From contig NZ_JAUSXS010000001.1 in assembly GCF_030816195.1 (NCBI RefSeq), forward strand, positions 767,501 through 831,500: a stretch of 64,000 nucleotides of DNA, read 5' to 3'. The translations under genes and the position numbers were made by a program. Within the stretch, counting starts at the first letter, position 1; each line of letters begins with the position of its first letter. Under the pieces are notes generated by a model. That model ran no database searches. It saw nothing but the letters and a program-made list of their open reading frames with translations, and was not told the DNA's origin. Positions 32,319 through 42,206 of this stretch are shown one piece after another. This DNA is from Pseudomonas sp. W4I3. Lineage in GTDB: Bacteria; Pseudomonadota; Gammaproteobacteria; Pseudomonadales; Pseudomonadaceae.

Positions 32319-34475
32319 GTGGAATCCGAAGTCAGTCGAGTTCATCTCAGTCACGATCCACGCACGCTGCACGACGACCCGTTACTTGACGGGTTGTTGG
32401 CACTCTGCGCCCTGCATCAGAAACCGGCCAGCGCGGCCATGCTCACCACCGGCCTGCCGCTGCCGTCGCAGCGCCTGAGTGCCGAGTTGCTGTCACGCGC
32501 TGCCGCGCGTGCCGGGCTGCAAGGCCGGTTGCTGCAACGCAAGCTTGAACAGATCCCGGCCATCGCGTTGCCGGCGCTGCTGTTGCTCAAGGACGGGCGC
32601 AGTACCGTGCTGGTCGGTTGGGAAGGCGAGGATCAGGCGCGCGTGCTGCTCAGCGAAAGCGATGGCGGGGAAATGCTGATCAAGCGCGAGCTGCTGGCCG
32701 ACGACTACATCGGCAAAGTCTTCTTCGCCCAGCCGCAGCACAAATTCGACGTCAACCACGGCACCCTGATTCCTCGGGCGCGGTCCTGGTTTCGTGACAC
32801 CCTCAAGCGTTCGCGCTGGCTGTATACCGACGCCATCGCTGCCAGTTTCCTGATCAACATCATCGCCATGGCCGCGCCGCTGTTCGTGATGAACGTGTAC
32901 GACCGCGTGGTACCGAACCAGGCCACCGCCACCCTGTGGGTGCTGGCCGTGGGTATCTGCGGCGCGTACCTGTTCGACCTGGTGCTCAAAAGCCTGCGCA
33001 GCCTGTGCCTGGACCTGGCCGGTAAAAAAACCGACCTGATCATCTCTGCCACGCTGTTCGAGCGAATCGTCGGCATGTCGATGAAGTACCGCCCGGCCCG
33101 GGTGGGCAGCTTCGCGCAGAACATCCATGAGTTTCAGAGCCTGCGCGACTTCCTCGCGTCGCTGACCCTCACCAGCCTGATCGACCTGCCGTTCACGCTG
33201 CTGATCTTTCTGGTGATCGCCATCCTCGGTGGTCATCTGGTGTGGATTCCGGTGCTGGCGTTCCCGATTGCCCTAGGCATCGGCTACGCCCTGCAGAAAC
33301 CCTTGGTGGCCACCATGGAACGCACCATGGCCCTGGCCGCCGAGCGCCAGTCCAGCCTGATCGAAACCCTCGCCGGGCTGGATGCGGTCAAGGTCAACAA
33401 CGCCGAGAGCGAGCGCCAGTATGGCTGGGAACAGACCATCGGCACCTTGAGCCGGCTCGAACTGCGGGTGAAGTTGCTGTCGGGCCTGTCGATGAACATG
33501 ACCCTGCTGATCCAGCAACTGGCCGGCGTGATCATGATCGTGTTCGGCGTGTACCAGATCATCGACGGCAACCTGAGCATGGGCGGCCTGATCGCCTGCT
33601 ACATGCTCAGTGGCCGCGCGTTGAGCCCGCTGGCCTCGCTGTCGGGCCTGCTCACACGCTATCAGCAAGCCAAGGTCACCATGACCTCGGTGGACCAGAT
33701 GATGGAGCTGCCTCAGGAGCGCAACTTCGAAGAGCGCCCCATGAGTCGCCGCACCCTGCAAGGCGCCATCGAGTGCCGAGGCCTGAACTTCACGTACCCG
33801 AACCAACAGAACGCTGCGCTGAAAAACATCAACCTGGTGATCAAACCAGGGGAAAAAATCGGCATCATCGGCCGCAGTGGTTCGGGCAAAAGCTCCCTGG
33901 CCAAACTGATCGTCGGCCTTTACCAGCCCGACTCCGGCGCGTTGCTGGTGGACGGTGTGGACGTGCGCCAGATCGATGTCAGCGAACTGCGCCACAACAT
34001 CGGCTACGTCGCCCAGGATATCCAGCTGCTGGCGGGCACCCTGCGCGACAACCTGGTCAGCGGCGCACGTTATGTCGAGGACGAAATGGTCCTGCAGGCG
34101 GCGGAACTGGCCGGCGTACACGAATTCGCGCGCCTGCATCCGCAAGGCTATGAGCTGCAAGTCGGCGAACGCGGGCAGAACCTGTCCGGCGGCCAGCGCC
34201 AGAACGTTGCCCTGGCCCGTGCCCTGTTGCTCAACCCGCCCATCCTGCTGCTGGACGAACCCACCAGCGCGATGGACAACACCGGTGAAGAACGCTTGAA
34301 ACAACGCCTGCAAGCCGTGGTGCAAAACAAGACCGTGGTACTGGTGACGCACCGTGCCTCGCTGCTCTCCCTGGTGGACCGCCTGCTGGTGGTCGACCGT
34401 GGGCAGATCCTCGCGGACGGCCCGAAAGCCGTGGTCATGGAAGCGTTGAAGAAGGGGCAGATCAGTGTTGCTTAA
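32319..34475 (+). CDS. lapB: LapB type I secretion ABC transporter
   Basis: 718-aa inner-membrane ATPase that powers LapA export. The N-terminal 130 residues form a C39-like domain; I see no CGPA-type catalytic cysteine, so it should bind substrate without cleaving it, as usual for RTX exporters. Transmembrane helices span about 160-430. The nucleotide-binding domain has Walker A GRSGSGKS (about 520), signature LSGGQRQ (about 620) and Walker B ILLLDEPTSAMD (about 643). The start is GTG 32319, eight bases after GAGAG; GTG 32310 is an alternative. Its 3' end overlaps lapC by 11 bp. Confidence 0.93.
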   Translation: MESEVSRVHLSHDPRTLHDDPLLDGLLALCALHQKPASAAMLTTGLPLPSQRLSAELLSRAAARAGLQGRLLQRKLEQIPAIALPALLLLKDGRSTVLVGWEGEDQARVLLSESDGGEMLIKRELLADDYIGKVFFAQPQHKFDVNHGTLIPRARSWFRDTLKRSRWLYTDAIAASFLINIIAMAAPLFVMNVYDRVVPNQATATLWVLAVGICGAYLFDLVLKSLRSLCLDLAGKKTDLIISATLFERIVGMSMKYRPARVGSFAQNIHEFQSLRDFLASLTLTSLIDLPFTLLIFLVIAILGGHLVWIPVLAFPIALGIGYALQKPLVATMERTMALAAERQSSLIETLAGLDAVKVNNAESERQYGWEQTIGTLSRLELRVKLLSGLSMNMTLLIQQLAGVIMIVFGVYQIIDGNLSMGGLIACYMLSGRALSPLASLSGLLTRYQQAKVTMTSVDQMMELPQERNFEERPMSRRTLQGAIECRGLNFTYPNQQNAALKNINLVIKPGEKIGIIGRSGSGKSSLAKLIVGLYQPDSGALLVDGVDVRQIDVSELRHNIGYVAQDIQLLAGTLRDNLVSGARYVEDEMVLQAAELAGVHEFARLHPQGYELQVGERGQNLSGGQRQNVALARALLLNPPILLLDEPTSAMDNTGEERLKQRLQAVVQNKTVVLVTHRASLLSLVDRLLVVDRGQILADGPKAVVMEALKKGQISVA

Positions 34476-35829
34476 CTCCATCAAGAGCGCGGTCGGCCGC
34501 TACTTCAAAGGTTCCGATTCGCTGCAGGGCCAGCCGCTGCCTGAGGTCAACAAAGCGCTGATCGAAGACGCGCCGCGGGTTATTCGCCTGACCATCTGGG
34601 CCATCATCGCCTTCTTCCTGTTCCTGGTGACCTGGGCGGGCTTTTCCAGCATCGACGAAGTGACCCGTGGCGATGGCAAGGCGATTCCGTCGTCCAAGCT
34701 GCAGAAAATCCAGAACCTGGAAGGCGGTATCGTCGCCGAGCTGTATGTAAAAGAAGGCCAGATCGTCGAGGCCGGCGCGCCGTTGATTCGCCTGGATGAC
34801 ACGCGGTTTGTGTCCAACGCCGGGGAAACCGAAGCCCTGCGCCTGGCCATGCAGCTGCGCGTCGAGCGCCTGAGTGCGCAAGTGGATGATCGTCCGCTGA
34901 ACATCCCCGATGAGGTGCTCAAGGCCGCGCCCAGCCAGGCCGCCAACGAGCGCTCCTTGTATGAAAGCCGCCGTCAGCAGTTGAAAGACGAAGTTGGCGG
35001 CTTGCAGGAGCAACTGGTGCAGCGCCAGCAGGAGCTGCGCGAATTCACCTCCAAGCAAGGCCAGTACCGCAGCCAGTTGTCCCTGCAACGCCAGGAAATC
35101 AACATGTCCGAGCCACTGGTGGCCCAGGGCGCGGTGTCCCCGGTGGAAGTGCTGCGCCTCAAGCGCGCTGAAATGGAAACCCGAGGCCAGCTGGACGCCA
35201 CCACCCTGGCAATTCCCCGCGCCGAATCGGCGATCAAGGAAGTGCAGCGCAAGATCGACGAAACCCGTGGCAAATTCCGCAGCGAAGCCCTGACCCAACT
35301 CAACGAGGCCCGCACCGAGCTGAACAAGGCTGAATCCACCGGCCGCGCCCTGGAAGACCGTGTCAGCCGTACCCTGGTCACCTCGCCGGTGCGCGGCATC
35401 GTCAAGCAGTTGCTGGTTAACACCGTCGGCGGCGTGATCCAGCCGGGCAGCGACATGGTGGAAATCGTGCCGCTGAACGACACCCTGCTGGTGGAAGCCA
35501 AGATCCGCCCGCAAGACATCGCCTTTCTGCACCCTGGGCAAGAAGCGGTGGTCAAGTTCACCGCCTATGACTACACCATCTATGGCGGCCTGAAGGCCAA
35601 GCTCGAACGCATCGGCGCCGACACCATCACCGATGAAGACAAAAAGACCACCTACTACATGATCACCCTGCGCACCGACCGCAGCCATCTGGGCACCGAC
35701 GAGAAGCCCCTGCTGATCATCCCCGGCATGGTCGCCTCGGTGGACATCATCACCGGCAAGAAAAGCATCCTCAGCTACCTGCTCAAGCCGATTATCAAGG
35801 CGCGGGCTGAAGCGTTGCACGAGCGCTAA
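34465..35829 (+). CDS. lapC: LapC membrane fusion protein (HlyD family)
   Basis: 454-aa periplasmic adaptor that links LapB to LapE. One membrane helix at about 38-60 follows a cytoplasmic tail; a long coiled coil with DEVGGLQEQLVQRQQELREF and further heptads spans about 130-300, flanked by lipoyl and barrel segments (the TSPVRGIVKQ motif at about 307). The GTG at 34465 lies inside the end of lapB, five bases after GAAGGGGCAGA, so translation is coupled. It is the last gene of lapEBC; a palindromic repeat follows. Confidence 0.93.
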   Translation: MLLNSIKSAVGRYFKGSDSLQGQPLPEVNKALIEDAPRVIRLTIWAIIAFFLFLVTWAGFSSIDEVTRGDGKAIPSSKLQKIQNLEGGIVAELYVKEGQIVEAGAPLIRLDDTRFVSNAGETEALRLAMQLRVERLSAQVDDRPLNIPDEVLKAAPSQAANERSLYESRRQQLKDEVGGLQEQLVQRQQELREFTSKQGQYRSQLSLQRQEINMSEPLVAQGAVSPVEVLRLKRAEMETRGQLDATTLAIPRAESAIKEVQRKIDETRGKFRSEALTQLNEARTELNKAESTGRALEDRVSRTLVTSPVRGIVKQLLVNTVGGVIQPGSDMVEIVPLNDTLLVEAKIRPQDIAFLHPGQEAVVKFTAYDYTIYGGLKAKLERIGADTITDEDKKTTYYMITLRTDRSHLGTDEKPLLIIPGMVASVDIITGKKSILSYLLKPIIKARAEALHER

Positions 35830-35847
35830 TCGCTGTCGGCCTTGCGG

Positions 35848-35929
35848 GCCTCATCGGGAGCAAGCCCCCTCCCACATTTGAATGCGTTCACAAATCAAGT
35901 GTGGGAGGGGGCTTGCCCCCGATGAGGCC
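35848..35929. repeat. REPIN-type inverted repeat after lapC
   Basis: Two 29-base arms (35848-35876 and 35901-35929) of the GTGGGAGGGGGCTTG family face each other and differ at one or two bases (GGGAGC against GCCCCC). The folded RNA would end or stabilise the lapEBC message. Confidence 0.85.
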
Positions 35930-36029
35930 ATCAGCATCACCCCAATGCATATGGATATGTCCTAACAGTATTTAAACTTCCCTTCTTAGATCTATAAATT
36001 CACTCCCCTGTCTGCCGGAAGTGAATCCA

Positions 36030-36896
36030 ATGCCCACCATCAACCAAACCTTCGACATCCGCCCCTTCCCCGGCAGTGTCGGCGCTGAGATCATCGGCCT
36101 CGACTTGTCCCAGCCGGTCAACGACCACGACTTCGCCCGCATCCATCGCGCGCACCTGGATCACCACGTCATCGTATTCCGCGACCAACGCATCACCCCC
36201 GAACAGCAGATCGCCTTCAGCCGCCGCTTTGGCGTGCTGCAAATCCACGTGCTCAAACAGTTTCTGCTGGCCAACCACCCGGAGATTTTGATCGTCTCCA
36301 ACATCATCGAAAACGGCCAATCCATCGGCCTGGGCGATGCCGGCAAGTTCTGGCACTCGGACCTGTCGTACAAGGAGCTGCCGAGCCTGGGCTCAATGTT
36401 GCATGCCCAGGAACTGCCATCCGAAGGCGGCGACACGCTGTTTGCCGACATGCACAAAGCTTGGGAGCAACTGCCCGATCACCTGCGCAAAGCCGTCGAA
36501 GGGCGCAGCGCCGCGCATTCCTACACCGCGCGTTACAGCGAAACCAAATTCGAAGGCAACTGGCGCCCCACGTTAACCCCGGAACAGCTCGCCCAAGTGG
36601 CCGAAGTGGTGCACCCCATCGTGCGTACCCACCCGGAAAATGGGCGCAAGGCGCTGTTTGTCAGCGAAGGCTTCACCACCCGCATCGTCGGCCTGCCCGA
36701 TGACGAAAGCCGCGACCTGCTGGCCCAGCTCTACGCTCACAGCGTGCTGCCGGAAAATATCTACCGCCACGCATGGCAGCCCCATGACCTGGTGTTCTGG
36801 GACAACCGCTCGCTGATCCACCTGGCCGCCGGCTGCCCAAGCCACCTGCGGCGCAAGTTGTTTCGCACCACCATCCAGGGCGATGTGCCATTCTGA
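36030..36896 (+). CDS. TauD/TfdA-family Fe(II)/2-oxoglutarate dioxygenase
   Basis: 288-aa soluble oxygenase. The metal triad is visible as the HxD of WHSDLSY (near residue 110) and the distal His in DNRSLIHLA (near 260), with the 2-oxoglutarate-binding Arg in LFRTTIQG. The family hydroxylates substrates such as taurine, alkylsulfonates or 2,4-D; the substrate here cannot be read from the sequence and no transport genes adjoin. ATG 36030 is preferred over GTG 36021 because GGAAG lies eight bases upstream. It stands alone between a repeat and a LysR gene read in the same direction 61 bp downstream. Confidence 0.88.
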   Translation: MPTINQTFDIRPFPGSVGAEIIGLDLSQPVNDHDFARIHRAHLDHHVIVFRDQRITPEQQIAFSRRFGVLQIHVLKQFLLANHPEILIVSNIIENGQSIGLGDAGKFWHSDLSYKELPSLGSMLHAQELPSEGGDTLFADMHKAWEQLPDHLRKAVEGRSAAHSYTARYSETKFEGNWRPTLTPEQLAQVAEVVHPIVRTHPENGRKALFVSEGFTTRIVGLPDDESRDLLAQLYAHSVLPENIYRHAWQPHDLVFWDNRSLIHLAAGCPSHLRRKLFRTTIQGDVPF

Positions 36897-36957
36897 ACCA
36901 GTAAAAGCCTGCTAGCATTGCGTCCAGTTCACTCCCAACCGAACACGAGTGCTTGGC

Positions 36958-37881
36958 ATGCAACTACCGGACATGAACCTGCTGGTCGCCCTCGACGCCT
37001 TGCTCGATGAAGGCAGCGTGGTGGGCGCCGCGCGGCGGATGAACCTGAGCCCGGCGGCCATGAGCCGCACCCTCACGCGGATCCGCGAGGCGGTGGGCGA
37101 TCCGATCCTGGTGCGCGCGGGTCGCGGCCTGGTGCCGACGCCCAAGGCACTGGAGCTGCAAGGCCAGGTGCGCAACGTGGTGGAGCAGGCCGCTTTATTG
37201 TTTCGCTCGGCCGACCAGGTCGATTTGAGTACCCTGCGCCGCCGCTTCAGCGTGCGCGCCAATGACTTCTTCATCGGCGTGTATGGCGGGCGACTGTTCG
37301 ACACCATGCAGCGCGTGGCGCCGCTGTGCGAACTGCGCTTCGTGCCCGAAGGCGACACCGACGACGAAGCGCTGCGCGAAGGGCGGTTGGACCTGCGGGT
37401 GAGCAATACCATGCCCGCCGGTCCCGAAGTGAAGGTGCAAAACCTGTTCTCGACGACGTTCGTCGGACTGGCCCGGGAGGATCACCCGCTGTTCGACGAA
37501 GAGATCACCGCCGCACGCTTTGCCAGCTATTCCCACATCAGCATCTCGCGGCGCGGCATTGCTCGCGGCCCCATCGACACCGCCTTGAACGCCCAGGGCC
37601 TGGAGCGCCATGTGGCAATGATCGCCCCCGGTTTTCACGGCGCGATGTTCATGCTTCCCGATTCCGACCTTCTGCTGCCGGTGCCCAAGGAAGCCCTCCT
37701 GAGCGCCCGGCGCCTGAAGCTGCCGCTGCGCGCCTTCGCCTTGCCGATTTCCCTGCCCACCCTGGTATTGGCGCAATCCTGGCACCCACGCTTCGATAAA
37801 GACCCTGCCCACAAATGGCTGCGCGAAACCATGCGCGAAAGCTGCCACGCCACCTGGCTGGAAGCCCAGCCCAGCGGATAG
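36958..37881 (+). CDS. LysR family transcriptional regulator
   Basis: 307-aa regulator with an N-terminal winged helix (LLVALDALLDEGSVVGAARR followed by MNLSPAAMSRTLTRIRE) and a periplasmic-binding-like effector domain from about residue 90. ATG 36958 is used; GTG 36949 adds three residues. It is not divergent from any gene, which is unusual for the family: the dioxygenase gene lies upstream on the same strand and a tripartite pump 237 bp downstream. Either could be its target. The effector is unknown. Confidence 0.88.
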   Translation: MQLPDMNLLVALDALLDEGSVVGAARRMNLSPAAMSRTLTRIREAVGDPILVRAGRGLVPTPKALELQGQVRNVVEQAALLFRSADQVDLSTLRRRFSVRANDFFIGVYGGRLFDTMQRVAPLCELRFVPEGDTDDEALREGRLDLRVSNTMPAGPEVKVQNLFSTTFVGLAREDHPLFDEEITAARFASYSHISISRRGIARGPIDTALNAQGLERHVAMIAPGFHGAMFMLPDSDLLLPVPKEALLSARRLKLPLRAFALPISLPTLVLAQSWHPRFDKDPAHKWLRETMRESCHATWLEAQPSG

Positions 37882-37902
37882 CTCAAGCCGAGCACGATCA
37901 AA

Positions 37903-37993
37903 ATGTGGGAGGGGGCTTGCCCCCGATAGCGGTGTTTCAGTTTCACATCAGGTGACTGTTACACCGCAATCGGGGGCAAGCCCCCTCCCACAT
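37903..37993. repeat. REPIN-type palindrome
   Basis: ATGTGGGAGGGGGCTTGCCC and its inverted partner ending CCCCCTCCCACAT enclose a spacer containing the secondary pair GATAGCGGTG / CACCGCAATC. It lies between the LysR gene and the pump operon. Confidence 0.87.
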
Positions 37994-38118
37994 TAAAAAC
38001 CCATGCAGTACTAGATGAATTGCGCCTGACGCACTTATAACCTGCCAACAAGTAACTTTTTGTCATGCCAGAGCCTGATTAAACTGCTCGGGTATTTCCT
38101 ATTCCGAGTTACCTGTCC

Positions 38119-39654
38119 ATGACGTCCCTCGCTGCCCCCGCCCTCGAGGCCGCAGCCAAGCCCACTGCGCTCAGCCCACCGGTGTTCGGCCCGCGTATCA
38201 TCATCGGTCTGGTCGGCGTGCTGCTGGCGGTGCTGGTGTCCGGTCTCAACGAGATGGTCACCAAGGTCGCCCTCGCCGATATCCGTGGTGCGCTGTACAT
38301 CGGTTTTGACGAAGGCACCTGGCTGGTCGCGGCCTACACCGCCACTTCCGTCGCTGCGATGGCGTTCGCGCCGTGGTGCGCGGTCACGCTGTCGCTGCGG
38401 CGCTTCACCCTGGGCGCGATTGGCCTGTTCACCCTGCTCGGCATCCTGTGCCCGTTCGCCCCGAACTACGAAAGCCTGCTGTTGCTGCGCACCGTGCAAG
38501 GCCTGGCCGGCGGCGCGTTGCCGCCGATGCTGATGACCGTGGCGCTGCGTTTCCTGCCGGCCAACGTCAAGTTGTACGGCCTTGCCGGTTACGCACTCAC
38601 GGCCACCTTCGGCCCGAGCCTGGGCACGCCGCTGGCGGCGCTTTGGACCGAATACGTCGGCTGGCAATGGGCGTTCTGGCAGATTGTCGGGCCGTGCCTG
38701 GTGGCGATGGCTGCCGTCGCCTACGGCTTGCCGCAGGATCCGCTGCGCCTGGAACGCTTCAAGCAGTTCAACTGGCGTGGCCTGCTGCTGGGCTTTCCGG
38801 CGATCTGCATGCTGGTGATCGGCTTGCTGCAAGGCAATCGCCTGGACTGGTTCGAGTCGGGTCTGATCACCTTTCTGCTCAGTGGCGGCACAGTGTTGAT
38901 GGTGCTGTTCATGCTTAACGAATGGTCGCAACCGCTGCCGTTCTTCAAGCTGCAGATGCTGGGCCTGCGCAACCTGGCGTTCGCGTTGATCGTGCTGGCC
39001 GGCGTGCTGATGGTGCTGACCTCGGTGATCATCATCCCCTCAAGTTTTCTTGCTCAGGTCCAGGGCTACCGGCCGCTGCAGACCGCGCCGGTGATGCTGC
39101 TGATGGCGTTGCCGCAGTTGATCGCGCTGCCGTTGGTGGCGGCGCTGTGCAATCTGCGCTGGGTCGATTGCCGCTGGGTGCTGGGCATTGGCCTGGGCAT
39201 GCTGGTGGTGTGCTGTCTCGGCAGTTCGCACCTGACCTCGGCGTGGATTCGCGATGATTTTTACGGTTGGTACCTGCTGCAGATCTTCGGTCAGCCGATG
39301 GCCGTTCTGCCGCTGCTGATGCTGTCCACCGGCAGCATTCAGCCCATCGAAGGGCCGTTCGCCTCGGCGTGGTTCAACACCGTCAAGGGCTTGTCCGCTG
39401 TGATCGCCACCGCCGTGCTGGACACGCTGACCACCCAACGCGGCCATTACCACTCGACCATGCTGGTGGACCGCCTGGGCAACTCGCCCCTGGCCGACGC
39501 TGACGCGCCAGGCCTGGCGCACCGCCTGCACGAGCAGGTCGTGGTGCTCACGTCTTCGGACCTGTATGTCGTCATGGCGGGCGTCGCGGTGGCGTTGATC
39601 CTGCTGATTTTCTGGATGCCCACGCGGATTTTTCCGCCTCGCGCACCGACCTGA
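38119..39654 (+). CDS. MFS transporter, DHA2 (EmrB-like) family
   Basis: 511-aa polytopic inner-membrane pump with about 14 predicted helices, the usual number for drug:H+ antiporter family 2. The segment RTVQGLAGGALPPMLM carries the family's helix pattern after the first loop. It is the first gene of a three-gene export operon; the adaptor gene follows after 15 bp. Together they should form a tripartite machine that expels amphipathic compounds from cytoplasm or inner membrane. The substrate is unknown. The N terminus has a 25-residue Ala/Pro-rich tail before helix 1; ATG 38119 is the first good start. Confidence 0.88.
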   Translation: MTSLAAPALEAAAKPTALSPPVFGPRIIIGLVGVLLAVLVSGLNEMVTKVALADIRGALYIGFDEGTWLVAAYTATSVAAMAFAPWCAVTLSLRRFTLGAIGLFTLLGILCPFAPNYESLLLLRTVQGLAGGALPPMLMTVALRFLPANVKLYGLAGYALTATFGPSLGTPLAALWTEYVGWQWAFWQIVGPCLVAMAAVAYGLPQDPLRLERFKQFNWRGLLLGFPAICMLVIGLLQGNRLDWFESGLITFLLSGGTVLMVLFMLNEWSQPLPFFKLQMLGLRNLAFALIVLAGVLMVLTSVIIIPSSFLAQVQGYRPLQTAPVMLLMALPQLIALPLVAALCNLRWVDCRWVLGIGLGMLVVCCLGSSHLTSAWIRDDFYGWYLLQIFGQPMAVLPLLMLSTGSIQPIEGPFASAWFNTVKGLSAVIATAVLDTLTTQRGHYHSTMLVDRLGNSPLADADAPGLAHRLHEQVVVLTSSDLYVVMAGVAVALILLIFWMPTRIFPPRAPT

Positions 39655-39669
39655 CCCCAAGGACTTCTC

Positions 39670-40725
39670 ATGAAACGCAAAGACAAAATTGCCGTCTCCG
39701 TCATCGCTGTATTTGCCGTGGGCGTGCTGGTGTATCTGGTTGCGCCGGGCATCGTCGGCAGCCAGCGCCAGACCACCAACGACGCCTTCGTCGCCGCCGA
39801 CTTCACCCTGGTCGCCCCTCGCGTAGCGGGCTTCATCAAGGAAGTGCGGGTGGAAGACAACCAGCGCGTCAAGGCCGGCCAGTTACTGGCGCTGATCGAC
39901 GACCGCGATTTCCGCGCCGCCGCCCAGGCCGCCGACGCCGACACCCTGGTCGCCCAGGCCCAACTGAAAAACGCCACCGCGACCCTGGAGCGCCAAAGCT
40001 CGGTGATCGCCCAGGCCCAGGCCACCGTGGCGGCGGATCGCGCCGAAGTGGCGTTTGCCGAACACGAACTGAACCGCTACAACCACCTCGCCGGCGTCGG
40101 CGCGGGTACTGTGCAGAACGCCCAACAAGCCAAGACCCGTATCGACCAGGCCACCGCGCGCCTGGCCAAATCCACTGCGGTGCTGGCAGCCGAACGCAAG
40201 CAAGTGGAAATCCTCACGGCCCAGCGTGACGCCGCTGAAGGTGGTCTCAAGCGCGCCCAAGCTGCGCTGGAGATGGCCAGTTATCAGCTGTCCTACACGC
40301 GCATCGTCGCGCCGGTGGACGGCATGGTCGGTGAGCGTGCGGTACGGGTTGGCGCCTATGTCACGCCGGGCAGCAAGATCCTCGCCGTGGTGCCGCTGGC
40401 CGAAGCCTATGTCGTGGCCAATTTTCAGGAGACCCAACTGTCCCACATGCAGGCCGGCCAAGCCGTGCAGGTGCGGGTCGACAGCCTCGATGGCGAGGTG
40501 CTTAACGGCCATCTGGAAAGTCTGGCGCCGGCTACAGGGGTGACCTTTGCCTCAGTCAAGCCGGACAACGCCACCGGTAACTTCACCAAGGTGGTGCAGC
40601 GTATTCCAGTGAAGATTGTGCTGGAGCCGAACCAGCCGCTCACCGAACGCCTGCGCGTCGGTATGTCGGTAGAAGCCAGCGTCGACACCCACGCAGCGCA
40701 ACGAACTGAGGTGGCCCAGCAATGA
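39670..40725 (+). CDS. HlyD/EmrA-type membrane fusion protein
   Basis: 351-aa periplasmic adaptor with one N-terminal membrane anchor (about 8-28), a lipoyl half TLVAPRVAGFIKEV, a coiled-coil hairpin (about 90-200) and the second half SYTRIVAPVDGMVGERAVRV typical of EmrA. It should couple the MFS pump upstream to the outer-membrane factor downstream. Its stop overlaps the next start as ATGA at 40722-40725, showing a tight operon. Confidence 0.9.
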   Translation: MKRKDKIAVSVIAVFAVGVLVYLVAPGIVGSQRQTTNDAFVAADFTLVAPRVAGFIKEVRVEDNQRVKAGQLLALIDDRDFRAAAQAADADTLVAQAQLKNATATLERQSSVIAQAQATVAADRAEVAFAEHELNRYNHLAGVGAGTVQNAQQAKTRIDQATARLAKSTAVLAAERKQVEILTAQRDAAEGGLKRAQAALEMASYQLSYTRIVAPVDGMVGERAVRVGAYVTPGSKILAVVPLAEAYVVANFQETQLSHMQAGQAVQVRVDSLDGEVLNGHLESLAPATGVTFASVKPDNATGNFTKVVQRIPVKIVLEPNQPLTERLRVGMSVEASVDTHAAQRTEVAQQ

Positions 40726-42170
40726 GACACCTCGCCTGGCTCACCCTGAGCCTGATCAGCTTGAGCGCCTGCACCGTCGGCCCGGATTTCCAACGGCCGC
40801 AAGCTCCCCAGGTGGCCCAATGGAGTGAGCCGCAGGGGCGTCAGGCGGCCAGCCGCGCCAACAGCGACCCGTTGCAGGAGCGCTGGTGGGACGTGTTCCA
40901 CGACGCACAGTTGTCGGCCCTCACACGCCGCGCCCTCAGCGATAACCTCGACCTGAAACTGGCCAGCAGCCGCCTGCAACAAAGCCGCGCTGTGCGCCAG
41001 GTGACCACCGCCGAGCGCTATCCCAGCCTCGATGCCGGCGGCGCCTACCAGCGTAAGCGCAACAGTGGCAAAGGCTTGAGCGACCCCTCCGGCGAGAACG
41101 GCCGTGCAGCGTTCAACCAATGGGACATGGGTTTTTCCGCCGCCTGGGAGCTGGACTTCTGGGGCCGGGTCAAGCGCGAGACCGAAGCCGCGGACGCCAC
41201 CCTGCAAGTTGCGGAGAACGACCGCCGCGCCGTGTTGCTCTCGGTGCTGGCCGAGACCGCCCAGGATTACATCCAACTGCGTGGCGTACAGAACACCCGC
41301 GCCGTCACCGAGCAGAACCTCGACGTCGCCCGCCACAGCCTCAAGCTTTCGCAACTGCGCCTGGCCGATGGCGTGGCGACCGACCTGGACGTGGCCGAAG
41401 CCGCCGCCCAGGTCGCCGCCATTGAGGCGCGCCTGCCGGACTTGCAGCAGCGCCAGGACCAGTTGATCAACGCCCTCAGCCTGTTGATGGGCGAACCACC
41501 GCAGGCCCTGCACGCGCAACTGTCCAAGGACGCCGCCGTGCCGCAGACCCAGCGCCAGGTCGCTATCGGCCTGCCGTCGGAGCTGGCCGAGCGCCGCCCG
41601 GACATCCGCCAGGCAGAAGCTCGTCTGCACGCTGCCACCGCCAGCATCGGCGTGGCCAAGGGTGATTTCTACCCGCGCATCACCTTGTCCGGCAGCCTCG
41701 GCTCCCAGGCCATGCAGCTCTCGGATCTCGGCTCCTGGGGCTCGCGCGCCTTTGCCTTCGGCCCGCAGTTCAGCCTGCCGCTGTTCAACGGCGGGCGCCT
41801 GCAAGGCATGGTGGATCTGCGCGAAGCCCAGCAGCAGGAAGCGGCGCTGGCCTACCAGCAAACTGTGCTGCGCGCCTGGCATGAAATCGACGATCAGTTG
41901 ACCCGCTACAACGCCAGCCAACTGCGCCGCGACAGCCTCGCCGAAGCCGTGCGCCAGAACCAGATCGCCCTGACCACCGCACAGCACCAGTACGTCGAAG
42001 GCGTGGCGGATTTCGTCAACGTGCTCACCGTACAAAGCGCGCTGCTGGCGACCCAGGAGCAGTGGGTAGAAAGTTCTACCGGTGTGTCATTGGCCATGGT
42101 TGGCTTGTACAAAGCCTTGGGTGGCGGCTGGGAGTCGGTGTATCCGCTGGCGCGTTCAGATGCGCAATAG
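40722..42170 (+). CDS. NodT-family outer membrane efflux lipoprotein
   Basis: 482-aa outer-membrane factor. The signal peptide ends in a lipobox, LSLSAC, with the modified Cys near residue 17, followed by TVGPDFQRP, the classic opening of NodT/OprM-like channels. The internal duplication is visible (WWDVFHD, then LPSELAERRPDIRQAEARL). It completes the tripartite pump with the two upstream genes. Its stop is 36 bp from the convergent hipA stop. Confidence 0.91.
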   Translation: MRHLAWLTLSLISLSACTVGPDFQRPQAPQVAQWSEPQGRQAASRANSDPLQERWWDVFHDAQLSALTRRALSDNLDLKLASSRLQQSRAVRQVTTAERYPSLDAGGAYQRKRNSGKGLSDPSGENGRAAFNQWDMGFSAAWELDFWGRVKRETEAADATLQVAENDRRAVLLSVLAETAQDYIQLRGVQNTRAVTEQNLDVARHSLKLSQLRLADGVATDLDVAEAAAQVAAIEARLPDLQQRQDQLINALSLLMGEPPQALHAQLSKDAAVPQTQRQVAIGLPSELAERRPDIRQAEARLHAATASIGVAKGDFYPRITLSGSLGSQAMQLSDLGSWGSRAFAFGPQFSLPLFNGGRLQGMVDLREAQQQEAALAYQQTVLRAWHEIDDQLTRYNASQLRRDSLAEAVRQNQIALTTAQHQYVEGVADFVNVLTVQSALLATQEQWVESSTGVSLAMVGLYKALGGGWESVYPLARSDAQ

Positions 42171-42206
42171 GGCGGACGTGACGTCGTCTTCGGCTGCGCA
42201 CCCGGG

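Noticed and set aside
38035..38931. Minus-strand frame of about 300 codons rich in Gln, Arg and His
   Set aside because: It is the complement of the MFS gene; the composition is typical of an antisense frame in GC-rich DNA.
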